From Woeseiaceae bacterium (GTDB lineage Bacteria > Pseudomonadota > Gammaproteobacteria > Steroidobacterales > Woeseiaceae), in the NCBI GenBank assembly GCA_021773095.1, contig JAJFKR010000028.1, positions 92,905-156,904 on the forward strand: a stretch of DNA of 64,000 nt, given 5' to 3'. The translations under genes were made by a program, and so were the position numbers. Below the pieces are notes generated by a model. It saw only the letters and a list, made by a program, of their open reading frames with translations. It was not told where the DNA came from and made no database searches. Every line of letters starts with the position of its first letter. Position 1 is the stretch's first letter. Below, piece by piece: positions 43,788 to 52,346 of the stretch.

Positions 43788-44447
43788 GTGCAGACACCCG
43801 AAGCCGTCGAGGTCGTCACAGGCGAAAATGCCCAGGGCAGTGTTATCTGGTTACATGGACTGGGCGCGGATGGCCACGATTTCGAAGCCATCGTTCCCGA
43901 ACTTCGCTTGCCTGGCGATACGTTTTTACGATTCGTTTTTCCACACGCCCCCGTGCAGCCCGTGACAATCAATGGCGGTATGGCGATGCGTTCCTGGTAC
44001 GACATCGTGAGTTTTGATTCCGAGGGCCGGGCGGATCGGGCGGGCGTACTGGCGAGCAGCGACAGGCTGGAAGGATTGATCGCAAGAGAAATTGAGCGCG
44101 GCATCGCGCCGAACAAGATAGTGATCGCCGGATTTTCACAAGGTGGCGCTGTTGCGATTCATACAGCTTTGCAAACAAAACACGACATCGCGGGTCTGAT
44201 GGCGCTGTCCACTTACATGGCACTGCCGGACGATGTCGCGAGCGCCAGCTGTCGCAAGGACCTGCCGATCTTCATGGCGCATGGCAGTTTTGATCCGGTA
44301 TTAAGTATGGAGTGGGGTCGCTTATCTGCAGACAAGCTCATCGATGCCGGGTATTCAGTTGACTGGCATGAATATCCGATGGCGCATGCGGTCTGCCCAC
44401 AGGAAATCGCAGATATCAGCCACTGGTTGTCCGCTATTTACAGCTGA
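43788..44447 (+). CDS. Carboxylesterase / phospholipase (alpha/beta hydrolase)
   Basis: A 219-residue cytosolic hydrolase of the Abhydrolase_2 (acyl-protein thioesterase-like) family. VIWLHGLGADGHDF contains the oxyanion region, the nucleophile elbow is GFSQGG, the acid lies in MAHGSFDPVLS and the histidine in YPMAHAVCP. It begins at a GTG with AGGAG seven bases upstream. It is divergent from argR across the operator region. Its last 14 bases overlap the convergent NRDE gene. Confidence 0.93.
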   Translation: MQTPEAVEVVTGENAQGSVIWLHGLGADGHDFEAIVPELRLPGDTFLRFVFPHAPVQPVTINGGMAMRSWYDIVSFDSEGRADRAGVLASSDRLEGLIAREIERGIAPNKIVIAGFSQGGAVAIHTALQTKHDIAGLMALSTYMALPDDVASASCRKDLPIFMAHGSFDPVLSMEWGRLSADKLIDAGYSVDWHEYPMAHAVCPQEIADISHWLSAIYS

Positions 44448-45216
44448 TTCCGAGTGGCTTCTTTGCTGTGATCGCAAAGGCAGAATCGCCGGCCCTGTTG
44501 CCGTCGACGTCAAAGCGCCGCTCGTGAAATTGCCAACCACCGCGAGCATCGAGTAACGCGACGCTTGAGCTTCGCGTACCGTAGTCGGGCAGAACGATAA
44601 ACGGCGCGGTGATCGCGTGGGCTTTCTCGAACGGCAAACGGTCACTTTTGACCTCGCCTGCCATTGCTCTCTCCCTGTCATCCAGTAGCCGAAACAACTC
44701 GGTTTCGTTCACCTTGTCCTGTCGGATCAACTCTTCCAGTGCGGCCTTGCTGCGCAGGACTTTTTGCCAGGGTGAGTCCAGCAACGCATTGCTGAGCCCG
44801 TAAACGCCTGGCGCAAGGGTTCGAATACCGTCGCCGCGGTTTGAGAGCCAGGCTAACGACGTGCCGTCGCTGACAAGCAGATTGAATCCCGCGTAGTCTG
44901 CGCCCGCAATAGTGTCGAGGTAATCGACTGGCGTTTGCGTACCACTGAGAAATTCCGTAACGAGGTGGCCCCGCGAGCGGTACTTCGGGGACGGCTGCTG
45001 TGCATCCCGAAAATTGGTAACTGTCGCGAACCGCCCGGCGCTGTGTAACGCCAGCCATGTGCCACCCGCTTGCAGGTCTCTGCCGCCGACAATATCCGGC
45101 GCATCCGACCACCAATGCGCTGGTTCGGTGGGACGCCCATGAAACTCGTCACGATTACCCGCAATAATCAACGGAAACTCGGGATGCTGTTGCCAGCCAA
45201 TAACAACGAGACACAC
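44434..45216 (-). CDS. NRDE (TANGO2-like) family protein
   Basis: A 260-residue protein that begins MCLVVIGWQ and carries the family-defining Asn-Arg-Asp-Glu motif in AGNRDEFHGRP (residues 21-24). Cys2 at the extreme N-terminus after Met suggests an N-terminal-nucleophile hydrolase fold. In animals TANGO2 is linked to haem and acyl-CoA handling; the bacterial role is not established. It starts just after the nudC stop, so the two are probably co-transcribed. Confidence 0.92.
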   Translation of the reverse strand: MCLVVIGWQQHPEFPLIIAGNRDEFHGRPTEPAHWWSDAPDIVGGRDLQAGGTWLALHSAGRFATVTNFRDAQQPSPKYRSRGHLVTEFLSGTQTPVDYLDTIAGADYAGFNLLVSDGTSLAWLSNRGDGIRTLAPGVYGLSNALLDSPWQKVLRSKAALEELIRQDKVNETELFRLLDDRERAMAGEVKSDRLPFEKAHAITAPFIVLPDYGTRSSSVALLDARGGWQFHERRFDVDGNRAGDSAFAITAKKPLGISCK

Positions 45217-45218
45217 GA

Positions 45219-46121
45219 CTATTCGGCCGTATCTGCGTTAAGCCAGTTTTCCACGAGGCGTCGTGCGATCGATATCTCAAAAGGCAACTTCGGAAACACC
45301 GAGCGCAGGTCCTTGCGCGTGAACCAACGTGCATCTTCAAGCTCGCCATCGTTCAGGCGGATTTCCTGCTCTACCGCGGTATCGGCCTCAGCAACAAAGC
45401 CAAGCATCAGAGACGACGGGAACGGCCACGGCTGTGAGCTGTGGTAGCGAACCGCCGTCGCCCGAATGTTGGTTTCTTCATAAACCTCGCGGCGAATCGC
45501 GTCCTCAAGGCTCTCGCCAGGCTCAACAAAACCAGCGATTGTTGAATACAGATCCTCAGGCCAGCCCGTTTGCCGGCCGAGCAGACAGCGGTCGCCGTCC
45601 GCAACCAACACAATGATGGCGGGGTCGACGCGCGGGAAAATTTCGCGGCTGCAGCCGGAATTTACACAACGCCGGGAGTTGCCGCCGGTATCCGGTCGAG
45701 CGGCGGAACCGCAGCGCCCACAAAACAGTTGCGAGGAGTGCCAGAGAACCAGCCCACGTGCGTGTGCCGCCAGATTGGCTTCGTCAGCGCGCAGTGCTGT
45801 GCCGAGATAGCGCAGGTCCTGGAACTCTCCCAGCGCCGGGTACGGTGCTGACCCTTCAACAGGGATCGAGACGGCGAACGCCGGTTTACCGCGAAAAAGG
45901 CCCAGAAAAATCTGATTGTTCCCATCGAGAAAACTCTCAATCTGGTGACGTTGGAGCAACGTGAGTTGCAAGGGGTCGCCGCCCGCCAGGCAGCGGTCAC
46001 CCCAAACGGGAACGAAGTGCGTTTCCGGATCCTGCAGCGCTTCATCAAGCCAGGCAGCGTCCTTGCGTTTTTCACCACTGCGATCAACGAAGGCACCGGC
46101 AAATACATTGTGATTTTCCAT
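45219..46121 (-). CDS. nudC: NADH pyrophosphatase NudC
   Basis: A 300-residue Nudix enzyme. A zinc ribbon with four cysteines (CGRCG and CVNSGC) precedes the Nudix box GFVEPGESLEDAIRREVYEE. The NudC-specific SQPWPFPSSLM follows. It cleaves NAD(H) and removes NAD caps from RNA. Length and motifs are complete. It ends two bases before the NRDE gene begins. Confidence 0.96.
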   Translation of the reverse strand: MENHNVFAGAFVDRSGEKRKDAAWLDEALQDPETHFVPVWGDRCLAGGDPLQLTLLQRHQIESFLDGNNQIFLGLFRGKPAFAVSIPVEGSAPYPALGEFQDLRYLGTALRADEANLAAHARGLVLWHSSQLFCGRCGSAARPDTGGNSRRCVNSGCSREIFPRVDPAIIVLVADGDRCLLGRQTGWPEDLYSTIAGFVEPGESLEDAIRREVYEETNIRATAVRYHSSQPWPFPSSLMLGFVAEADTAVEQEIRLNDGELEDARWFTRKDLRSVFPKLPFEISIARRLVENWLNADTAE

Positions 46122-46138
46122 CCCCCCATTGTAACTTA

Positions 46139-46699
46139 CTAATGAACTTCGCCGCTGATCTCACAGGCGGGACAGCTTCCACGATCGAGTGCGTAGGCGT
46201 CCTGCACATAAAACGCGTGACAATGATTGCAGGTTGCGAGGAAGAGCTCGTCATTATGCGAAATGCACTGCAGAAGATTCCACGCCCATTCGAAGCTCAA
46301 CTGCGGATCTTTGTGCAACAACAAATAGGTTTCATACGCACGGCACAATCGATGACCGAATTCCACATCGGGTCGTGGCCAGCAGGGATGCACGCAGTCG
46401 TCGTTATCGATGCGTACGAGAAGGCCGGCTGAAAACAGCGCGACCAGTGTGGTCGCCTGCATCTGGTTTTCTGAATTTTTGACGAAGCGGGTGATCTGGC
46501 GCGGTGATTTGCCACGACGGCGTTTGATACCGGCGCTGCCGCCGTTGCGAAAATAGGTTGTGTACAGCTTTCGGATACGGTCATCGGAAAGCCCCGTGCA
46601 TTCGCGAATAGTACGCGTGCGTGCTTCGTGGCGAATCATTCTGAGCGCGAGCTCAAACTGACTGCGTTCCCCTGAATAACGGTCATCGGTTAGTCTCAT
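46139..46699 (-). CDS. FlhC-like transcriptional regulator
   Basis: A 186-residue protein matching FlhC in plan. An N-terminal helical DNA-binding region (ALRMIRHEARTRTIRECTGL, then SDDRIRKLY) is followed by a middle helical domain (AYETYLLL, SFEWAWNLLQ). The C-terminal zinc knuckle has Cys157, Cys160, Cys176 and Cys179 (C-x2-C-x15-C-x2-C, against x16 in E. coli FlhC). FlhC normally acts only with FlhD to switch on flagellar genes. No FlhD and no flagellar gene is in the window, so the target is unknown. GGAGG precedes the ATG. It faces an unknown gene across an AT-rich region full of palindromes. Confidence 0.8.
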   Translation of the reverse strand: MRLTDDRYSGERSQFELALRMIRHEARTRTIRECTGLSDDRIRKLYTTYFRNGGSAGIKRRRGKSPRQITRFVKNSENQMQATTLVALFSAGLLVRIDNDDCVHPCWPRPDVEFGHRLCRAYETYLLLHKDPQLSFEWAWNLLQCISHNDELFLATCNHCHAFYVQDAYALDRGSCPACEISGEVH

Positions 46700-46763
46700 T
46701 GCTTGCCCTCCAGCACTTGCAGTTGATCATTATTTATTACCATTTCTGTGACTATTTGCCCAG

Positions 46764-46823
46764 ATATAGTAATATCATATCGTATATGATCCATATATGG
46801 TCGTATAGTCCGACATATAGTAA
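46764..46823. promoter_or_regulatory. AT-rich palindromic region between the FlhC-like gene and an unknown gene
   Basis: Within 60 bases there is a direct repeat ATATAGTAA (46764-46772 and 46815-46823), the palindrome ATCATAT-cgt-ATATGAT (46774-46790) and the adjoining perfect palindrome CCATATATGG (46791-46800). ATA steps recur at about 10-base intervals. The composition contrasts sharply with the flanking genes. This looks like a divergent promoter with several regulator-binding sites on one face of the helix. The binder is unknown; the FlhC-like protein itself is a candidate. Confidence 0.55.
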
Positions 46824-46882
46824 CTACAAGAATCGGCCAAAAAGGCCTGAATTGGGCAAGCACAGCCCTTAAGGGAGAGAAG

Positions 46883-47494
46883 ATGGAGCAACTCGATGAA
46901 TTTCAGGGTCCTAGCCCCGATGACTACGCGAACGTCCTGGCTTTGAATACAGCTTTCGTCAAAGCAAGCTCCGTTTTAAAGGGCCCGCAACGGGGGCGTC
47001 TTGCGGCGGCACCGTTCCTTTTATTTTCCTTGCGTGAGAATGATGTTGACTGGTGGGCCGGTGTGCTGGCCGACAAACGTCAAGGTGACCTGATGCCTGC
47101 TGCTGAGTGTGAGAGTCCTGAGTTGCGACGCATACAACTGGCGGCGATGAGTTTCATCTGGCAGCTCGGTCGTCGCAACCCGTATGCCGCAAGAATCATT
47201 ACCGGTGCCACCAACGCATGGTGTGAGACGATTACGGCTTTGCCGTTGGTGACTTTGCTCAACAGGATCGGTGGACGAGGTGATCTGCTGGTGTCCCGAC
47301 TGAATAGTCCGGTCGCGATGGGCGAGAGGCTTCTCGCTGGTGGAACCAGTTCGCAGAGGAAGATTCGCCGGTCCACTCAACTGACAGTGTTGCATACGCT
47401 TCTAACACGGAGCGGCCTCGATGATTACACGCGACAATCCGCGGCGGCTTGCAGTATGGCGGGGCCGTTGCGTGTGCTGGACAAGAAGTCGTGA
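46883..47494 (+). CDS. Conserved-looking protein of unknown function
   Basis: A 203-residue protein with GGGAGAG upstream of the ATG. It has no signal peptide and no transmembrane helix. It is mostly helical, with an aromatic patch (FLLFSLRENDVDWWAGVLAD), two cysteines in the middle region and a basic C-terminal third (SSQRKIRRSTQL). I do not recognise the family. The only clue is position: it is divergent from the FlhC-like regulator and shares its palindromic promoter region, suggesting joint control or partnership. A 36-base gap separates it from the ABC-2 operon. Confidence 0.72.
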   Translation: MEQLDEFQGPSPDDYANVLALNTAFVKASSVLKGPQRGRLAAAPFLLFSLRENDVDWWAGVLADKRQGDLMPAAECESPELRRIQLAAMSFIWQLGRRNPYAARIITGATNAWCETITALPLVTLLNRIGGRGDLLVSRLNSPVAMGERLLAGGTSSQRKIRRSTQLTVLHTLLTRSGLDDYTRQSAAACSMAGPLRVLDKKS

Positions 47495-47530
47495 CGATGC
47501 TGGCGCAGCGCGGGTACAATACGCGACCTG

Positions 47531-48463
47531 ATGAATGCGCTGACCATAAGAAACCTCAAAAAAACCTACGCCAACGGTAACGAGGCCCTGAAGGGAATCG
47601 ACCTCAATGTCGAATGCGGTGATTTCTACGCCCTACTGGGCCCCAACGGCGCGGGTAAAACTACCGCAATCGGAATAATAAGTTCGCTGGTCAATAAGAC
47701 CGGCGGCGATGTAGAGATTTTCGGCCATAACATCGATGCAGAATTCGAAGCGGCCAAGTCCTGCCTCGGCCTGGTGCCACAGGAAATCAATCTCAATCTC
47801 TGGGATACCGCCGGTAATATCGTTACGAATCAGGCCGGCTACTACGGTATTGGTGGCCGCACCGCACGTGAGCGCACAGAGAAATACTTGCGCGCGCTGC
47901 GACTCTGGGATCGGCGCAATGATATCGCGCGCAGTCTGTCCGGCGGCATGAAACGCAGGCTCATGATTGCCCGGGCGCTCGTGCATGAGCCGCGCTTGCT
48001 TATTCTTGATGAGCCTACAGCCGGTGTGGACATAGAGATTCGGCGCTCAATGTGGGAGTACCTGAAGGACATCAATGCGGCCGGTACAACAATTATTCTG
48101 ACAACGCACTATCTGGAGGAAGCCGAATCGCTTTGCCGCCACATCGGGATTATCGATGATGGACGAATTATCGAAGATGCGAAGATGAGCACAGTGCTTC
48201 GCAAGCTACAGCGCGAAGTGTTTATTGTCAGTCTGGCAGCTGAGGTGACAAGAGCCCCACAACTTGACGGCTTCAAAACCAAGCTCCGGGATGATAGTGA
48301 GCTCGAAGTCGAAAAAGGACCGGACCACGACATCAACGATCTGTTCGAACAACTGAGCAAACACGGAATCCGGGTAGTGAGTATGCGTAACAAGGCCAAT
48401 CGCCTCGAAGAATTGTTCCTTCGTCTCGTTGATAACAAGCAGAGGCTTACGGGAGGCGTATGA
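47531..48463 (+). CDS. ABC-2 type exporter ATPase (YadG-like)
   Basis: A 310-residue ATPase. Walker A is GPNGAGKTT, the signature is LSGGMKRRLMIARAL, Walker B is LLILDEPTAGVD and the H-loop is TTHYLEEAE. A C-terminal extension of about 80 residues follows, as in YadG, CcmA and NodI relatives. It drives the permease encoded next, whose ATG overlaps its stop by four bases. The substrate is unknown. Confidence 0.94.
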   Translation: MNALTIRNLKKTYANGNEALKGIDLNVECGDFYALLGPNGAGKTTAIGIISSLVNKTGGDVEIFGHNIDAEFEAAKSCLGLVPQEINLNLWDTAGNIVTNQAGYYGIGGRTARERTEKYLRALRLWDRRNDIARSLSGGMKRRLMIARALVHEPRLLILDEPTAGVDIEIRRSMWEYLKDINAAGTTIILTTHYLEEAESLCRHIGIIDDGRIIEDAKMSTVLRKLQREVFIVSLAAEVTRAPQLDGFKTKLRDDSELEVEKGPDHDINDLFEQLSKHGIRVVSMRNKANRLEELFLRLVDNKQRLTGGV

Positions 48464-49233
48464 ATATCGCATTAAACATCGTGGCTGTTCGCACCATTAT
48501 CCACAAGGAAATAAGCAGGGTATTGCGAATCTGGATACAAACAATCGTCCCGCCGGCCATCACGATGACACTGTACTTTATTATTTTCGGCAATCTCATC
48601 GGGCGGCGAATCGGCAGCATGGGTGGTTTCGACTACATGCAATACATCGCGCCGGGTCTTATCATGATGTCCGTGATCACAAACTCCTACGGTAATGTCG
48701 TGTCTTCTTTTTTCGGAGCGAAATTCAGCCGCCACATTGAAGAAATGCTGGTATCGCCGATGTCGAATGCAACGATAATCATTGGCCACGTAGCCGGCGG
48801 CGTAATGCGTGGCATGCTGGTTGGCACGCTCGTGACGATCATTGCGCTGTTTTTTACGCGTCTTGAAGTTGCGCATCCGCTCATCATGATCACCGTTGTA
48901 CTGTTGTCCTCTGTCGTCTTTTCGCTGGCTGGTTTCATCAACGCCGTTTTTGCGAAGAAGTTCGACGACATTTCAATCGTGCCGACGTTCGTGCTGACGC
49001 CGCTGACTTACCTGGGCGGCGTATTTTATTCGATATCAATGTTGCCCGAGTTCTGGCAAAACGTATCGAAAGCAAACCCGATCCTGTACATGGTCAATGC
49101 GTTCCGATATGGGATCCTGGGAACGTCGGATATCAGTATCGTGCATGCGTATGCAATTCTGCTTGGCTTTGTCGTGTTGTTGTTTTCCGCCTGTTTTTTC
49201 CTCATGAAGAAAGGCGTTGGAATTCGCGAGTAG
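48460..49233 (+). CDS. ABC-2 type permease (YadH-like)
   Basis: A 257-residue inner-membrane protein with six predicted helices of the ABC2_membrane family. IAPGLIMMSVITNSYGN and FVLTPLTYLGGVFYSISMLP are characteristic; the latter is the conserved region before the fifth helix. It forms a two-gene exporter with the preceding ATPase, like E. coli yadGH. Its stop lies one base before the YedK start codon. Confidence 0.94.
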   Translation: MNIALNIVAVRTIIHKEISRVLRIWIQTIVPPAITMTLYFIIFGNLIGRRIGSMGGFDYMQYIAPGLIMMSVITNSYGNVVSSFFGAKFSRHIEEMLVSPMSNATIIIGHVAGGVMRGMLVGTLVTIIALFFTRLEVAHPLIMITVVLLSSVVFSLAGFINAVFAKKFDDISIVPTFVLTPLTYLGGVFYSISMLPEFWQNVSKANPILYMVNAFRYGILGTSDISIVHAYAILLGFVVLLFSACFFLMKKGVGIRE

Positions 49234-49234
49234 T

Positions 49235-49903
49235 ATGTGCGGCCGCTTCGCCTTTTATTCCCCCATTGAAGCGACTGCGGCGCTGTTTGGTGTCGATGGG
49301 GCGATGGCGGTTGAGCCACGCTACAACATTGCGCCGACACAGTTCGTCGCAGCGATCAGAAACGAGGACGAATACAGTCGTGAGCTTGTCATGTTGCGCT
49401 GGGGACTCGTTCCGTCCTGGGCGAAGGATCCGGCTATTGGCAATCGAATGATTAACGCTCGAGCGGAAACGGTGGCCGAGAAACCGTCCTATCGAGCCGC
49501 ATTCAGGCATCGCAGATGCATCGTACTGACTGATGGCTTTTATGAATGGCGTCGAGACGGCGATGAAAAGACGCCGTATTTCATTTCGCTGGCCAGCGCT
49601 GAGCCTTTTGCCCTGGCCGGGCTTTGGGAAAACTGGCAAGACAAGGAAAGTGGCGAGTCTTTGCAGACAACCACTTTAATAACGATTGCTGCAAACGATT
49701 TCATGCAGCCGCTGCACCATCGCATGCCAGTAATATTACAGCCCGATACCGCCGATGAATGGCTGGCGCAGCCGGACGATTATCTGCAAAAGGCTGCCGT
49801 GTGTGCGCCGGATCTCCAGGCCTGGCCTGTCAATCGTCGTGTCAATAACGCGCGCAATCAGGGCGAGGAGTTAATCAGCGTCAACGGCGAAGTGATTCGC
49901 TGA
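49235..49903 (+). CDS. yedK: SOS response-associated peptidase / abasic-site DNA-protein crosslink protein (YedK/HMCES)
   Basis: A 222-residue SRAP protein. The mature N-terminus is Cys2 in MCGRFAFYS, which forms a thiazolidine link with abasic sites. NARAETVAEKPSYR supplies the conserved Asn and Glu, CIVLTDGFYEW is a family motif, and the catalytic His is in HHRMPVIL. I start at the ATG at 49235 because Cys must be residue two; the longer frame would block it. The last 33 bases overlap the convergent DAK2-DegV gene. Confidence 0.95.
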   Translation: MCGRFAFYSPIEATAALFGVDGAMAVEPRYNIAPTQFVAAIRNEDEYSRELVMLRWGLVPSWAKDPAIGNRMINARAETVAEKPSYRAAFRHRRCIVLTDGFYEWRRDGDEKTPYFISLASAEPFALAGLWENWQDKESGESLQTTTLITIAANDFMQPLHHRMPVILQPDTADEWLAQPDDYLQKAAVCAPDLQAWPVNRRVNNARNQGEELISVNGEVIR

Positions 49904-51712
49904 TACCGACGGCCGCGTGGAAATGAGTAAGGTACCGGGCCCACCGTGAACACCGATTCCCGTGCCCAGATTACAGATCTTCAGACTATCCACTTGCACC
50001 ACACGCTGCTGCAGCGTGGCGGCTGCCAACTCTGCGTCGTCAGGGCAAAGCGCATGTCCAATACCGATCTCAATGGCTCCGGCCCGCTTAACCCTTGAAG
50101 CGACGAGTCGTGCAAATCTTGTGACTTGATTGCTGCGCCCAAGCAGAAAGCCACAGAGGCTGATTCGCCCACCGGGGCTGACACAGATTAGCGGCGTTAC
50201 CCTTAACAGGTCGGCGATCAGCTTGACCCAATTTGGCAACCGGCCCCCGCGAACCGCATAACGCAAGTCCCTGAGCAGTGCGAAGGTCCGGGTCTTTGCA
50301 ACCTGGTCTTCGATTATTCGTATGGTTTCCTCAATGTTGATGCCGGCTGTAGCACACTCGGCGGCGAGGACAACCAGTTGTCCCTGTCCCATCGACGCAT
50401 TCAATGAATCAATAACGTGTATGCGCCCCGGCGCATTACAGCGTTTTGCGGCCGACTGTGCGCCCTCGCAGGTGCCGCTGGCCCTGGATGTCAGGGTAAT
50501 GGCAAGGACGTCGTTGAAGTGGCTGGCAAGAAACTGAAACTGGCGTCGAAAATCACCGGGCGCCGGCTGTGATGTGGTCGGGTGGTGTGGATTATTTTCG
50601 AGCTCGTAAAAAAACTCGTCGGTCGTGATGCTGACCTTGTCGAGGTAGCCGCGATCGCCGAACTGAATACGACAAGGCACCATGTGGATGTCGAGTCTCT
50701 CCATATCCTCATCGCAGATATCGGCACCCGAATCTGTAATGACTGCAAACGTCCTCGAAGAAACGTGCGTCGAGTGTTGCTGCCGATGCATGTCATCAGC
50801 TTTTTCGCCGCGTAAGTCACCGAATCGTCGCGCGACTTCAAAGACTGCATCCGGGTCGTCAACGTGAATATGAATTTTGGCCTTGCGTTTACTGCCTGCA
50901 AGCACCACCGAGTCGCCGAGTTCGGTGAGGGCCTCACGTAATTTGCGGCGATCAATGTCACCAGCTGTTACGAGGCATTCCGTGCAGTATCGAAATTTCG
51001 AGGTGTTGTCCGCGGCGGAAAACTCGACCGGTGCTTGAATATCGTCGAGCAATGCAGTCTCCGGCATTGGCGTCATGTGACCATCATTTAGATAGTCCGA
51101 CATTCCACCAACCAGTTCTGCGAATCCTTTAGCACCCGCATCTACAACACCCGCTTTTCGTAACACATCGAGCTGCTTTGGAGTGTCAGCAAGCGCCTCA
51201 TCGACTCTGGTTCGAGCCCGCGAGATGACCACAGCAAAGCTGTCCTCCGAATTCGCCGATACCTGGTGCGTAATAGTTTCAGCGAATGCGGCCATAACTG
51301 AAAGTACGGTTCCTTCGCGCGGTTTTGATAAGGCATCGTGCGCGTATTCAGAGCCGAGGCTCACAGCTTTACTGAACGTATAAGTCGTGAACTGCGTGAT
51401 TTCTCCAGCCGAATCACTTATACCCTGGAAAAACTGCGCGATGATCGCCCCCGAATTTCCCCGGGCACCGTCCAGCAATGCGTCGGCCATTGCCGCAAGC
51501 ATCGTTCCAAGATGTTTGCCCACACCGCCTTCCAGTACGCCCAAAGCTGAGCTCAGGGAGAGACTCAGGTTGGTTCCGGTATCGCTGTCCGCGACCGGAA
51601 ATACGTTTATGCGGTTAAGGAGTTCCTGCTGGCCGATGACACGATGAATTCCGGATACGAGAGCGGTCGCCAACAAGTCGCCGTCAACGTGTTTTTCCCC
51701 GGTATTAATCAC
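49871..51712 (-). CDS. DAK2-DegV fusion (FakA-FakB-like fatty acid kinase fusion)
   Basis: A 613-residue fusion. Residues about 10-205 form a DAK2 nucleotide-binding domain (NVFPVADSDTGTNLS with Asp42 and Asp44, LLDGARGNSGAIIAQFF). Residues about 240-312 match the FakA middle domain (FRYCTECLV, then KIHIHVDDPDAVFEVA with His281 and His283). Residues about 322-605 are a DegV fatty-acid-binding domain (FAVITDSGADICDED, HHPTTSQPAPGDF, LTSRASGTCEGA). In Firmicutes FakA and FakB are separate and phosphorylate exogenous fatty acids; here kinase and carrier are one chain. It overlaps the gspB stop by eight bases. Confidence 0.9.
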   Translation of the reverse strand: MINTGEKHVDGDLLATALVSGIHRVIGQQELLNRINVFPVADSDTGTNLSLSLSSALGVLEGGVGKHLGTMLAAMADALLDGARGNSGAIIAQFFQGISDSAGEITQFTTYTFSKAVSLGSEYAHDALSKPREGTVLSVMAAFAETITHQVSANSEDSFAVVISRARTRVDEALADTPKQLDVLRKAGVVDAGAKGFAELVGGMSDYLNDGHMTPMPETALLDDIQAPVEFSAADNTSKFRYCTECLVTAGDIDRRKLREALTELGDSVVLAGSKRKAKIHIHVDDPDAVFEVARRFGDLRGEKADDMHRQQHSTHVSSRTFAVITDSGADICDEDMERLDIHMVPCRIQFGDRGYLDKVSITTDEFFYELENNPHHPTTSQPAPGDFRRQFQFLASHFNDVLAITLTSRASGTCEGAQSAAKRCNAPGRIHVIDSLNASMGQGQLVVLAAECATAGINIEETIRIIEDQVAKTRTFALLRDLRYAVRGGRLPNWVKLIADLLRVTPLICVSPGGRISLCGFLLGRSNQVTRFARLVASRVKRAGAIEIGIGHALCPDDAELAAATLQQRVVQVDSLKICNLGTGIGVHGGPGTLLISTRPSVSANHFAVDAD

Positions 51713-52343
51713 GCGCTAACAAGAACAGCTGTCCCTGATGCTCCAATACGACGCCCTGCGGAGTGATTTCGGTGATTACAGGACCTTCTGCAAGTTGCGA
51801 TCCTTCACGCAACTTCGCCATGTTAATGAAGACAAAACGATCACCGGGTTTGGTGCTGTAAACGTGGATATCGAGATGCAGGTCGGGAAGGGTGCTCGAG
51901 CCGCTGGCACGATATTCCTGAATCGACGGGTAAAGGTCCGCAGCGGGAATGGCCTCCGGATTTTGCGAGATCAGCACTGGCCTTACGGGATCGGGTGGGG
52001 TCTCGACGGAAGTGTCGATGGATTCATTTTTCTGCTCGGTCGGAAGGTCGAGTCGTGCAGCGGCAAGCTTTTCCCGAAAGCTGGGCGGGGGATCTGCCGG
52101 TTCAGGCGACGGCGCGTTCGTTGCTGCAATCGAGGGAGTTGCCACCTGAGTCAGGACGGGGTCCGGCCTGAGCAATAAGCCGATCAGGACCGCCAGATTG
52201 ACTGTGAGCAAAATCCCCGCCACCCACATCCAGCGTGGCACGGATGGTGTTTCAGGGCTCGTCGGTACAGCGGCAAATTCGGAACTACTTTGTTGCTGTC
52301 GGTCGGTTTCCGATTTTTTTAGAGCGTCGAGTATGAATGACAT
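51705..52343 (-). CDS. gspB: Type II secretion assembly factor GspB-like protein
   Basis: A 212-residue membrane protein. MSFILDALKKSETDRQ is the hallmark N-terminus, a transmembrane helix spans about 39-58 and a Pro-rich periplasmic linker follows. The C-terminal GspB domain covers about 150-210 (LPDLHLDIHVYSTKPGDRFVF). With GspA/ExeA it makes room in peptidoglycan for the secretin. It starts three bases after gspA. The rest of the gsp operon is not in the window. Confidence 0.92.
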   Translation of the reverse strand: MSFILDALKKSETDRQQQSSSEFAAVPTSPETPSVPRWMWVAGILLTVNLAVLIGLLLRPDPVLTQVATPSIAATNAPSPEPADPPPSFREKLAAARLDLPTEQKNESIDTSVETPPDPVRPVLISQNPEAIPAADLYPSIQEYRASGSSTLPDLHLDIHVYSTKPGDRFVFINMAKLREGSQLAEGPVITEITPQGVVLEHQGQLFLLARD

Positions 52344-52346
52344 GTA

